Assembly (NCBI RefSeq): GCF_016545825.1 | Contig: NC_052614.1 | Coordinates: 32,327,669 to 32,391,668 of the forward strand | Length of the DNA stretch: 64,000 bases | Direction: 5' to 3' | Source of the DNA: Eucalyptus grandis | Taxonomy: Eukaryota > Streptophyta > Magnoliopsida > Myrtales > Myrtaceae | In this document: in pieces, positions 43,614 through 55,714 of the stretch | Position numbering within the stretch: position 1 is the stretch's first letter | Layout of the letters: each line of letters starts with the position of its first letter | Notes under the pieces: generated by a model | Told to the model about the DNA's origin: nothing | Databases searched by the model: none | Seen by the model: only the letters and a program-made list of their open reading frames with translations | Translations under genes and position numbers: made by a program

Positions 43614-46600
43614 ATGGCGAAAGAAGCTCCTTACGGCGGTTCGAGTTCTGTATCATCGGCTTCGGTGACGGGAAACAACTTCGACGTGTTCCTGAGCTTC
43701 AGAGGAAGCGACACCCGACATGGGTTCACCGATGTTCTCTACAGAAGCCTCGTCGATCACGGGGTTCGCACCTTCTTAGACGAAGAAGAGCTTTCCGAAG
43801 GAGAGTACATCAAGAAGCAGCTCCCTGAGTCGATCAAGCTGTCGAAGATTGGCATCCGATCCTGTCCGAGGACTATGCCTCGAGTAAGCCGTGCCTTCGT
43901 GAGCTGGCTCAGATGGTCGAGTGGCGCAAAGAGGGAAGAATGATCATCATGCCCATCTACTTCTTGATCACGGCGTGGGATGTGGAAATGAAGGATGGGA
44001 GGGGTCCCTACGCCGATAAAATTGCTGCACACAAGAAGAAAGAAAATCCGGATACGATCCAGAAATGGGTGGATGCCCTCGAAGAAGTGACATCTGTGAA
44101 AGGGCGGCAACTGACCGGATATACTGGGTAAGGTTGAAGAAGGATCTGTAACTAGTTTTGCTTTGTTTTCTTTTCTTTTCTCCGTTTTTTGTCCTGAATA
44201 ATGTGGCACTCTCATGCTCACTTCAATTGATTTCACGGCAAATTGCCCCCATATACGAAAGCGGCGGCCTGTTAAGGGTTGCGATGGGCATGGCCGATGG
44301 TCACTCTGAATTGACTGGGGCACACTCTTGCATTTGTACCGAGCGTTTAACCATTCCGTCGCATTCACGTTTCATCAGTTTCAGATCTTTATCCCCAGTT
44401 AACAGTGTCCATGACTTTGTGTACTTTCCTTCTTTCTGAAACTTTTTTCTGTTTTCTAGGCAAGGAGAATTTGTAAAAATGATGGTCTCAAAAGTTCTGA
44501 AGAGATTGAGAAAGGCTAAGCTCAATTTGTCTGACAAATTAGTCGGGATTGAAGACCGCTTGCCTGAGCTGAGAAGAATGTTGGATACTGACTCTAGTGA
44601 CGTGCGGATGATTGTCATCTCCGGCATTCCAGGCATTGGTAAGACAACCCTCGCAAAATCTCTCTACAACGATATCTGCCACCTCTTTGACCGTCACAGC
44701 TTTCTCGGTGATATTGGAGACACTACTGAGAAGAAGGCTCTTCTAGCTTTGCAAAATCAGTTGGTTTCTGACATCGTCCAAAGGGACTCAGCAAAACTCC
44801 AATCGGTTGAGGAAGGAATCAGCTTCCTCAAATTAAGATTAAGCACCTGGAAAGTCCTCATCCTTTTGGACGATGTGCATGAGAAGTCTCAGCTTGAAGC
44901 TTTGGTTGGAAGTCTCGATTGGTTCGGTTCAGGGAGTAGGATCATTATCACAACCAAAAGAGTTCTCAATTTACGTGAAATGGCAGAAACTGATGACGTT
45001 GAAACTTACAAAGTCCCAGAGATGGAGGATAGTGATGCTCTAAAACTTTTTTGTAGATACGCCTTTGCTAAGGATTGTCCAGAACATGACTATGTTGATC
45101 TGTCTGAAAGAATTGTGTCCGCTACTGGAAAACTTCCATTAGCTGTTGAGCTTGTAGGTTCACACCTGTCTCTGCTTCGGGATAAAAGAGGAGCTTGGGA
45201 ATCTCTACTGGAGAAGTTACAAAATGTAACTGATGATAAAGTCGAGAACAAGTTGAGAATAACTTACGAACAATTAAACAGTTTCCAACGGCATATTTTT
45301 CTCGACATAGCTTGTTTTCTTTTGGAGAGGATAAAAGAATCGCATCTTACATGTGGGATGAGCTTCAATTGTATCCTTCTTTTGAAGTCGAGATGCTTTG
45401 TCTCATGTCCATGGTAAAGATTGGAGACGACAACAGGATGTGGATCCATGATCAGCTAAGGAAGCTGGGCAGGAAAATTGTTCAAGAAGATTGCATGAAA
45501 CAGGGGAACAACAGTAGACTATGGGCCACTGAAGCTCGGAAGATTTTTAAACAAGATGAGGTCAGATTTGACATTTCCTTTTTTGGTCTGTCTGTTGAAT
45601 ACATAACTCTCCTTGTTTTGATCCCTTTTGGAAAGAGTGAAGCATAAATGATCCTCAGTTCAATTATTGTATTGGGGTTTCATTGGCTTCTGTCTAACAA
45701 TGGTGTTTGACCAACAGAGCCAAATGAAGGTTGAAGCTCTGTGGCTTGAGATGGATAACACTGAACAAAAAGACATGGATGGTCGATCGCAGACCTCTTT
45801 GACTGGTGACCAATTTAAAAGAGTACCAAATCTCCGTCTTCTCATTTTGGATCACTTTGACATTAAGAAGGATTTTAGAAATCTTCTTTCAAAGTTACTT
45901 TGGCTCCGTTGGCATGGCTGTCCAAGAGCTTTTAATGTAATCAATTTGAACTTGGAGGTCTTGGTTGTTCTTGATTTATCGTGGAGCAAGATAACTGAAG
46001 GTTGGGAGGGTTGGAATAGTATAAAGGTAGCTCAAATACTTTGCATTTCCCTTTTCACTTGAATACTTACTGCAACATTAACAGTTTCTGTCTATTTGTA
46101 TTGCTTGCAGTTGGCAAGGAAGTTGAAAGTCTTAATTCTCAGAGGCTGTGTTGACTTGATACAAACTCCAAACTTCTCTAATTTCAAGTCTTTGGAGATG
46201 ATGATTTTAGAATATTGCTCTCATTTGGTTCGAATCGACCCATCGATTGGTCAGTTGCAACGTTTGCAAATTTTAGATCTGAAATTTTGCACTGACCTCG
46301 GTAACTTGCCCAGAGAACTTGATTCTCTGGAAGCTTTGAGAGAGCTCCGACTTGATGGAACTTATATAGAAGATATTCCAGTCTCTGAAGATATGAAGCA
46401 TCTTAAAACTCTCAGCGCCTGCAACTGTAAATCATTGGCACGATTATCCAGTGAAATTGGTGACATAAAATCTCTAGAATTTCTTTCGATTGATGGCTCT
46501 GAACTTACCACACTCCCGGACTCAATCAAAAGGCTAGAAAAGTTGAAACAACTGTCTTTGAGAGATTGTCGGTTGTTGTGGAAACTTCCAGACGCCATTG

Positions 46601-47588
46601 GAAAATTGACATCATTAGAGAACCTGGATCTCTCAAGTACAGGAATAGACAAATTACCACATGCCATTGGTAATATGCATAATTTGAAGGTGCTGAGAAT
46701 GGATGGAAGTTTCATTAGAAAGTTCCCTCGATCTATTGGAATGCTGAAGAAGCTTGAGGAGATTCATGCATCACGCTGTAGGAGTTTGGAAAAATTCCTG
46801 AGGAGATCAAAGGCTTGTCTCGTTTGAGAAATTTGGTATTGTCAGATTCCAATATTCCCAGCCTACCAGGGAGCATCTCTAGTCTTTCTCATCTTCAAAA
46901 CCTTGATTTATATGGCTGTGACAATCTTCATGAGGTTCCTCTGCTTCCCACTAGTTTAGCCACTTTTCGTCTCACTTATGACTCAAGTAAATTGAAGTCT
47001 TTGGATATTTCAAATCTGACCAATCTCAAAGAGTTGTGCCTTGCCAATTATTTGGAGGACGAGGCATCTCCCGGCACAGACGGATATTTGATGGTGGAGC
47101 CGATCAGCCTTTCGGGGATTGGCAAAGTGACAAAAGTTGAGACCTTGAAATTGTGCCTCCCAGGCGTCACTAAACTACCGGAAATGGATGCTCTCAAGCA
47201 GCTAAGGAAGCTTGATCTTCAATGTCCAGACCTACAACATCTCCCACGACTACCCAAAAGTTTGAAAAAACTAACCCTCCGAGACTGCAAATCCTTAAAG
47301 ACATTGCCGGAGCTTAAGTATCTCAAGTCTCTATCTGGATTGGAGCTTCTGTTATGTTCTGTAATGGAAATCGAAGGACTTCAAAATCTCTCATCCTTGG
47401 TAGCCTTGCTTATTTCTCACTGTGAGCTGGTAAAGTTAGACGGCCTTGAATGCTTGACATCGCTGAGAACATTGACCATCTCATACTGTGATTCCCTTCA
47501 AGGACTGCCAGATTTGTCGAACTTGAAGAAGCTGAGAACACGTCATATCCAACATTGCAAGAACATAACTCAAAAGGACAGCCTCTAG
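43614..47588 (+). pseudogene. TNL2: TIR-NB-ARC-LRR immune receptor gene, three frame breaks
   Basis: The start chosen is the ATG at 43614 (MAKEAPYGGSSS), 22 residues before FDVFLSFRGSD; the frame is open further upstream. Exons are 43614-44127 (TIR), 44460-45560 (NB-ARC), 45718-46026 and 46111-47588 (LRR), about 1130 codons with the same intron plan as TNL1. Motifs are CLREL in the TIR, P-loop GIPGIGKTT, KVLILLDDV, GSRIIITTK, GKLPLAVELVGS and FLDIACF, with the MHD site read as IHD (MWIHDQL). LRR units include LDLSSTGI and LKLCLPGV types. The frame breaks near 43857 (TIR), 45316 (after RNBS-D, one T short) and 46790 (LRR). It is the tandem paralogue of TNL1. Confidence 0.9.
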
Positions 47589-49869
47589 TAGTCGAGCTCC
47601 CTAGAAAGGCCAGATATTTGCGAAGGTTGTGGTACGCCTCTGGTCTAAATGAGGACTCGAAAGAGATCCATTTCATGCTTCCTCGAGTAAGTCTGAAGTT
47701 TCTGAGGCCAATATTCATTCTAAAGGTCATGCGTCTTTTCAATTTAATGACGATCCGTAAGTTTCACTTGCATTGGTGGACTTCCTTGTGACTGGAATGG
47801 CTTCTTCTTGGATATTTCCATTTTTCTTTTTCACTTCTTTAGAGAATGCAATATTTTTCCTTTATGAAGTTATTCTCAACAATGCCCAGCAATTGCTTGG
47901 TATACCACTTAACACTTCGACTTCATTGTACCATTTTCACAAATATGTGAATGAGTGCATGAATCAGCATTTCTGAATTCCCTAATCATTCTGGTCATTG
48001 TTGTTCTTAATTTCTTCCATCTAACTGACTGATTATCCTTAGTAAGATGATATGCCCATTTATTCAATATACATGGAGTATTCGCTAGCAGGAGTATTGT
48101 AATGGAAGAAATAACTGGATGTGATCTCTGTTCATTTCTTTTGCCCAACGATGATGTATAGAATGGTCATATCTGAATGTGATGCAGAAAGGCCAAATAT
48201 ATGCTCATACACCTCTACATAGACAATACTGAGGGAAAAATCACCATGGCATGCACTTTTTATGTGGGAATTATTTATGTGATTAATGAGAGGCACCCGA
48301 TAACCCTGATGATCTAGATGATTACAGGATGAAAAATTCAAAAAGAATGATGAATTGATGTTACTGAACCTCATCTGGCATTAGTTTGTTGTTTTTCCCC
48401 CTTGAATAAATTTTACATGCTAAGTAGTTTATCTACTTGAATGAATATCATTCGACTAGTTTTAGTGTTTTCTGGGTACTCTGAAATATCTCTGTGAACT
48501 AATGGCTCGGGCTGAGCAGCCAACTTAGGCTGAGCAGCAGGTAAAAATGTTCCATCATGAATAACCCGGATTAGTATAGCACATTCCAGGACGGTCTTGC
48601 CTTTCACAACCAAATAAAATGCATCTCTTCGTTGCCAGGCCAGATCAAACAGAAGATTCAGAAGCTGTGAAGAGACTTGCATACATCATACAGTACCCAC
48701 TTATTATAGTTTCCTTCTTGGTTAGTCCGTGGTAGTAAAGACCAGGCTGAGGAATCTTATGTCACATGGGTAGAGGAGCAAGGCGTGACTTCACTCAATT
48801 ACATGTTTCTGAATCTTCTTTTTTCAACATAGTTGATCTTTACTTGCGTCTCTGCATGATTCAGGCATCTGCTTTTGATATTTACGTCCTGCTTCATTAG
48901 ATGATCCCTCCGAAGAATGTAACATCTCTGGATTTCCTTTTGCTTTTTAGACACATTCCATAGAAGTGTTTCCCTTGCATTTCTATTGGCTATTTCTACG
49001 ATTTATTGTGTTGAAATCTGCGATATGTCGGCACCCACTCTGTCATCAGTTTATGATCTCTTAATTCCTAGATTTCTGCGAATGTACCATAATATGGTTG
49101 TATGGTGTCAACTGTCAACTTAAACAGACTCTTCTGGACAAGAGAATTGAAAGAAGAAAAAGGCAAACAGATTTCCTGAGAATTGACCGCCACAACTTAG
49201 TGGCATTCAAACATGAGGCTCCCCGATGTTTCTATGAGCAACAACAATGAAGCCCGACCGAGAGTGATTTCCGAACTTTTCTCTTACGTTCCCATTATAT
49301 GCCCTTCAAAATTTTGTACCACTTGATATACCAGAAATTGTATCCTTCGAGATCTTCATAGAAGACCCTTCTTCCTATACATTCCAGTTCATGTCATCAT
49401 CGATAATCAAATTCAAAAGTATCTTTTGACTTTACAGTTTTCAATGCCACAAGCATCTCTCTTTAGAAAAAGTAACCACCAACATTTTCCGATGATGGAA
49501 AATTATTCGAGTAGTTATGTTCGATTTATGTTTTCATGAAAATCGAATACTGGCACGGTGAAATATGTCGTGAATTAAAAGAGCCGATCATTTTGGTTCC
49601 TTCCAATTTTCTATTGTATTTTCCTTCCAATTTTCTATTGTATTTTTATGCGATTAATTTCTTTCCCTCGTTGTTGCTTAATACTCACATGTATGTTTTT
49701 GTCTTGTTGGTTTGCTTTCCGTGCTCTTCATTATAACGTGCCAAGAAAAAGATGTCCTATTAATATCTTGATTTCTTTTTATCGACCTTTTTCAAGTTAT
49801 TATTACAATTTGCACACATTGTCAATTGACATTTTGAACCATGTTATCGTGGTTTATTCAATCTATAAC
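47589..49869. other. Downstream of TNL2, nothing firm
   Basis: The first part is TNL2 trailer, with one more open stretch (47555-47791) continuing past the stop in another frame. A minus-strand frame at 48413-48682 (89 codons, LLNLLFDLAWQRRDAF) looks coding-like but is unassigned. AT-rich elsewhere. Confidence 0.4.
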
Positions 49870-52280
49870 GTTCGGCCTTCATGTTTGTAGTTTCATATTG
49901 AAATTTTTCAAAAAATTTCTATTTTAACAAGAAATGTCATTTTAATACTACTATCTTTACTTTTATCTTATAGTATATTTTTCCCATTAATATAAAGAAG
50001 AGTACTACGTACATTTTGTTCAATTAATCAAATAAGCCATGATATTCAATTGCTAGAGCTGCAAATTTTTCATTCACTGTTTGAAGTATGTGCAAATTTT
50101 CCATGCAATGAACTTTTTTTTTATGTTTTTTTTTATGTTTTTTTTTTCCAAATCCGCATTCAGGAAAAGAAAAAGGAAAGAATTTCTCTTACTATCCAAT
50201 GAATGAGAACGCATAAAATCATCTTCCCAGTAAGATTATTTTGCTGTTAATCTATGTATTGAGGTAATATGACTTTTAATTTTTCTAAGTAATTATTCTA
50301 TGGGCTGATGTTGGCTTTTTTTAATCAGGATACATGCATTGCTATTGATTCCAATGATCAATTTGAATAGTGATCAATTGAGTAATACAATTATCTATAG
50401 CAAAATTTCAATTTATTCCACGAGTGTTGCGTGGGGTGATAGACTTTTTGGCCATCAGCCCACTGTCAAGACAAATAATTTTGTGAAAAATCCAGATGAG
50501 CGTTTTCCAAATTCATATTGCTGTTTGCCATAGTAGCTTTTGAAGGCTCTTGCAAATGCAGGTCTTCTGTCTCCCATTTGCTTTAAAGCTCATTCCCTTT
50601 GTGCGTTTTATTTCAGTGAAGAAAATGGAAGAGCACGTCTTTCTGAACCGTGGTGGGTCATGGCCTCGATTGAGAGCAGTAAGCAAGTGGTGCAGATAAT
50701 GGAAGAGCACATCTTCCAAATTCTTGTTGATTGACTGAGAGCAGAAAGCACGTGGTGGGTCATTGCCTTCCCTTGGACCTTGATCTCCGCCCAATGTTAT
50801 CATTTGGCCATATCCTCCAACAAGAATCTACCTTATCTTCCACAAAAATAAACTAAAGGAGTGCTTTTAAAGCGTGCGAGGGAGAGAGGTTAGAGTATGA
50901 TATTTAATTCTAAAGCAGATTATACAATTAAGAATTAATATCATAAAAAGTCTTAAACTAATACACCCATGATAAATTTATCCAAAACCAAATTTTTACC
51001 ACGAAAAATTTCAACCAGACGCTTGTGACAAAATCATCATCAGTTAATTTACATTAAATTTTACTATCAAATTATCAATTTTATGACATACACAGTTGAC
51101 TGGATACTCTCCATTTATCATAACTCTACCAGTTTGTAGTTTTTCATAGTATTAATCTAATTTAACATAAAGTAATGGATGATAAATTTGTTACAAATTA
51201 TACTAATTAAGGGATTTTAGTGATAAAAAAAATTAATTTTTGGATAAATTTATCAGAAGTGTATCAGTGTGAGATTTTTGTGGTATTAACCTTACAATAA
51301 AAAATGGTTTACAATTATGCTTATTGTTCATCAATCTAAAATTACGACAAACAATCATTCTATATTAAAACAAGGTTTTAACAACTTAGTTGACGATATA
51401 TTTAATTATAATGATGACTATCAATTTATTAATTGTGATTTTAGAATACATTTTTGTAAATGAATTATAATGTGTATCAGCATATTTTATTAAATTCATT
51501 AGAATTAATATCCCATTCTATTTTCACAATGCATTTCCTGTAATAAAGCAAAAGAACCCTCATTGTACTCATCCTGTAAACTTACCGAATAAAAGTTATC
51601 CCATTCCGTTTTTATTGTATCCAACACAAATTTAGTGGAAATTGAATAGGTTATAGTTGATTGGTGTCGCTTAGTCTACGAACTTTGAAACTTTTAAATT
51701 GATATCCATTCGGTTTGTTTGCCGGTGATAAAAAAAAAAATTGTGACTTTGATGGATTAGCCCTTTCCCAAACTTGTCCATTCGATCTTTGGGTTCAATA
51801 AGTCTAGCGGTAATTCTTATTTGTGTTGGCTAAGTTAGGTCAGATTCATCATTAATGACCATTGAATTTATGATTGTCACACATAAGACCCACATAATTT
51901 ATGATTGTCCATTTGATCCCATGTAGCAGACTTCGATTTAGTTGATTGGTGTCACTAAAGTCGCACACTTGAATTCACCTACTCACTTTTTGCCATTTCT
52001 CCATTTTTTTTAAATATAATTTATCATTTTTCCCTCAAGTTCTTCTCTTTTGCCTTTTTTAGCATGACCATCGTATACTCAAAGCAGTTAACTTTCAAGA
52101 GACAAATTCCAAGTTTCATCGGACATATTCCAAGTTTCATAGGTCCAGTTGATCACAGCCCGTGGTCTTTAAATGTCATATACTCTAGCATTCTCATATT
52201 TAAGCTCATTTATTGGTTTCTACTTTTTCTTATATGGGATAATTTTCCATTAAAAACTCTCTAAACAATCCCCACAAATT
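49870..52280. repeat. Block C: long copy of the TNL-flanking repeat
   Basis: It matches block B from about 13490 to 15500 in order, including MITE copy 3, and ends with a part similar to 11290-11400 (landmark 'tctagcattctcat'). It lacks the SINE and TRIM. No gene is conserved in it. Confidence 0.65.
50933..51293. mobile_element. MITE-like element, copy 3
   Basis: It holds the same block position as copy 2 (14501-14855), with ends AATTAATATCATAAAAAG and the complement AAGGTTAATACCACAAAAA. It was probably inherited with the block rather than inserted anew. Confidence 0.55.
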
Positions 52281-53370
52281 TGGGGGACTACTTGTTCTTA
52301 GTTATAGTGTTGGGGGCAAAAGCATCATGGTGGTAACATGAGAAAATTGAATTAGACAAATTGAGATAGATTTATATCAAAATGCGATACAAATATAACA
52401 CACAAATAAAATGTTATGTCCCACAACTATTACAATTTATTTTCCTGCCCACACACTCAGCCTACCTCATACTAAGACAAACTCTTTAACTCTTTGTTTA
52501 TTCATTTCTCTCGCGAAGCCAACTCTCTTCCTCTCTTGTTCTAAAGCTCACACTTTGGTTCCGCTGCTTACTCCCAAGCTCCAGGTAAAACTCTGTTTGT
52601 AGAGCTATTGGCATAATTACAAAAGCTGCCGCCCGAGGAAAATAACGTGGCCGCATAAGTTGAAGTGATAGAACCATGCGCTTCACGTGTAGATTTAGAT
52701 CTCTAAGAAAGAACCATACTTCTTCAATTTGTCTGAAGGAATTTAATGCTTGCCTCCCAGCAAAGGAGAGCCCTGTTATTAGTGGACGTTCACCTCCTTC
52801 TAGTTTTACCATTTGCTACATGGTAGCCTAATTAAGTAATTATTGATTTCAAATAAATAGTGCTTCTTATTAAAAAAATGAGAAAGTAGTATTCTCACTT
52901 TTTATTGCTTAGTTACATGGGAAAAGGACACTAACAATTCCATAACTTTCATATAACACTCGTTTTGGTGTCATAATTATTTAATCAATCACTTAAATTT
53001 TATAACTTCTAAAAATATTCACTTAAGTGACATCAATGATTTCCATTATCAGAAAATCCAATGTGGCATGAATTTAATCTAATTTGATGTGACTTACCAA
53101 GGCACTGATATCATCAAAAGTCTGTAGAAAATTTTTTTTCTTTCTACCCAAAATTGATAAATTGGGGCTAGATTAGATCAAACCAAAAAGCCCAACCGTT
53201 ACCTTAACCCAAAATCAGGTCCACAAGTGACAAGTCTTTATCTTGTGGGTGCCGCCAAAGGATGCCCTTGAAGCAAATGTCTTCGCCACCGCCATCAAAT
53301 CAAATATAGCTTCCCCCTCTTTGTCTATAAATTTTGCTGTTTGTTTCCTCTCTTCTTGTTGTTCAATGTA
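52281..53370. other. Intergenic, no firm gene
   Basis: A minus-strand frame at 52498-52812 (104 codons) has no motif I recognise. The rest is AT-rich. Confidence 0.4.
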
Positions 53371-53560
53371 GGGGTGTGCAATGGAAATTACCCGGACTGA
53401 ACTGGATCAATTAGTTTTGGGCAATTCCGAGGGGCAGCAGTTCAATTCCCAATTCCATAAAATTGAAATCGGTGATGAGTGGTCGGGTTCTCAATTCTAA
53501 GATGAGAACCAAATCAACTAAAGCTGCCGGAACCGGACCAACTATACTGCCCATGCTGGA
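53371..53560 (+). mobile_element. Possible hAT-type transposon end
   Basis: The sequence taggggtgtgcaatgg at about 53371, followed by 'ccggactgaactgg' and later 'ggaaccggaccaac', resembles the ends of plant non-autonomous hAT elements. No opposite end or 8-bp duplication was found. Confidence 0.3.
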
Positions 53561-54299
53561 TCCATTTTTTTTCATTAAGCTTTGTCTTTGCATTGGAAAT
53601 GGAGGTGGTTTTCTCTCTATCCGACCCCCAGTCTATCTCTCTTCTGTGACGATCCTTTATCTCATGCCCAGAAAAGTGTGCCTCGGCTTCAGCTTCTTTG
53701 CTCCTTCCGGCTTCGAGATTTTATTCCACCACTGAGACCTCAGAGCTCCTCCGATGCTGCTTTCCTGCCATTCGCATGAAGCAGAAGCAGAGCATAACGA
53801 TAACACCACGATGGCTTCCTGTTCTCGCCTTTCCTCGCTGCGTCTCCCTCCTTCCAAGCCCTCCGAGCAAAACCTTCCTCGCGTTCCTCGCATTTCCTCG
53901 TGAAGTGCCACCAAACGATTGACTCCAGCCAGAAACGCGTTGCCTTTAAAAAAGAGTCACGTTGAATAAGTTATTATTATAAATCCACGTAAAATTTATT
54001 GTCGAATATATGTTGCTGAAGTCAGTCAGTGAAGTGATTGGACATCCCGCCTTGTGGAAGAGTCAATGATTCTATTTTCCTATTCCACTCTAACTTGACT
54101 ATTAATATGCTATAAATGTATGAATAACAGTTAAATATTTCTTCACTAAATATAAGTAACCATTAGATGCTGAACTACAAATAAGAAAGCCACATTAACA
54201 TATACTTATAGATTAATGTAAAACGTAAAATTAAACAAATATACTATAAAAAATAATAATCTAATTTAGTATGAGATTAAACTATATGGATTTTAGATC
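53561..54299. other. Stretch before block E
   Basis: Mixed pyrimidine-rich then AT-rich DNA. Short overlapping frames at 53.6-53.9 kb on both strands are not recognisable. Confidence 0.4.
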
Positions 54300-55614
54300 T
54301 AAAGCGGATTATAAGAGTAAAAATGTTTCACAGTTATCCTAATAGTTCGTTAATCTAAAATTGAAACAATAAGGATTCTACGATAAATCAATCATTATTG
54401 ACAACTTAATGGATGATATTCTTTAATTATTATCATGACTATCAGGTTTATTAACTGTGATTTTAGAATACATTTTTGTAAATGAATTATAATGCGTATC
54501 TATATATTTTATTATATTCATTAGAATTAATTTCCCATTCTACTTTCACAATCCATTTCTTATAACAAAACAAAAGAACCTGCATTGTATCCATCCTGTG
54601 AGCTTACCAAATTAAAAGTTATTTCATTTCGTTTTATTGTTTCAAACACAAAATTAAGAAATTGAATAGGTTATAGTTTATGTTGGAAGTAGTAAAATTG
54701 ATTTAGATTAAATTAAATTTTACTTGGACTTGTCTTCATACATGGCAGTTGAGTCCAATGTTGGGGTTCCCATACTCCTTAGCAAAGAAGGAAATGAAAG
54801 TCCATTATGCATGAAGTCGGCCACTAGACTGGACTTGGGGCATATATTATAATATTATATCCTCTCACAAGCAGCTAGTGGAGTCTTCAAGAAGTAGGAA
54901 CACGTCGGTCAAAAGAAAAAGGGAAGCAAGGTTCAACTTGCTAACTAGTGACTTGTGCTTGACGTGAAGAAAAAGTTGCGGCAGACCCTTTCACATTAAT
55001 GTTGGTAACTCCCTTTCACTAAAGACGGCAAATCAAGAGGAAAAGTTCAGCTTCACTTCTTGCATGTTGAAGTCCAGGCGGTGGAAGATGCTTATAAATA
55101 CATATAATTACGTTAGTTTATTTTTTTAGAGAGTGAGAGAGCTTTAGAAGCATATAGAGAGATAAAGAGAGTTTTAAGCTTAACAAAGCTTGTGTGTACT
55201 CCATATTAAGCCTTAGCAAGGCATTTTGAGTACTATAATCTCTGTGTGTGTTTGCACTCTCTCCTTACCAAATCCTTCGAAGCTCGTTTATCCTTTTGGT
55301 TCCAACAATTTATTGGTGTCGCTTAGTCTATGAACTCCGGGACTTTTGCATGGATATCCATTCAGTTTATTTGTGGGTAGTAAAAAATCGTGACTTGGAT
55401 GGATCAACTCTTTCCCAAACTTGTCCATTTGATCTTTGGGTTCGATAAGTCTAGCGCAAATTCTTACTTGCATTGGATACGTCAAGTTAAATCTATCATA
55501 ACCATTCAATTGATTCTTGCATGTAAGATTCACATAATTCTCACGGAATCAAGGTTTGTGATTGATCCTTGTAACGGACTTCATTTTATGGAAGAAATAT
55601 TGCAACCTTTAGAC
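54300..55614. repeat. Block E: repeat copy split by a solo LTR and cut by the gap
   Basis: 54300-54680 plus 55308-55614 match 14870-15540 and 51300-51950. The landmarks 'attgaataggttatag' and 'ttggtgtcgcttagtcta' lie on either side of the LTR. The copy ends at the N run. Confidence 0.7.
54681..55307 (+). mobile_element. Solo LTR (627 bp), copia-like
   Basis: The ends are TGTTGGAA at 54681 and TTCCAACA ending at 55307. The flanks gttta (54676-54680) and attta (55308-55312) are a 4-of-5 target duplication. Blocks B and C carry the uninterrupted site (gttatagttgattg). A TATA-like cttataaatac lies near 55090-55100. There is no interior and no second LTR. Confidence 0.85.
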
Positions 55615-55714
55615 NNNNNNNNNNNNNNNNNNNNNNNNNNNNNNNNNNNNNNNNNNNNNNNNNNNNNNNNNNNNNNNNNNNNNNNNNNNNNNNNNNNNNN
55701 NNNNNNNNNNNNNN
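55615..55714. other. Assembly gap of exactly 100 N
   Basis: A round 100-N run is a scaffold join of unknown true size. The linkage of the TNL cluster to the aconitase/NOT3 side depends on scaffolding. The protein frames drawn across the N run are meaningless. Confidence 0.98.

Noticed and set aside
53411..53922. Overlapping frames near the possible hAT end
   Set aside because: Short, on both strands, no recognisable transposase or host motif.
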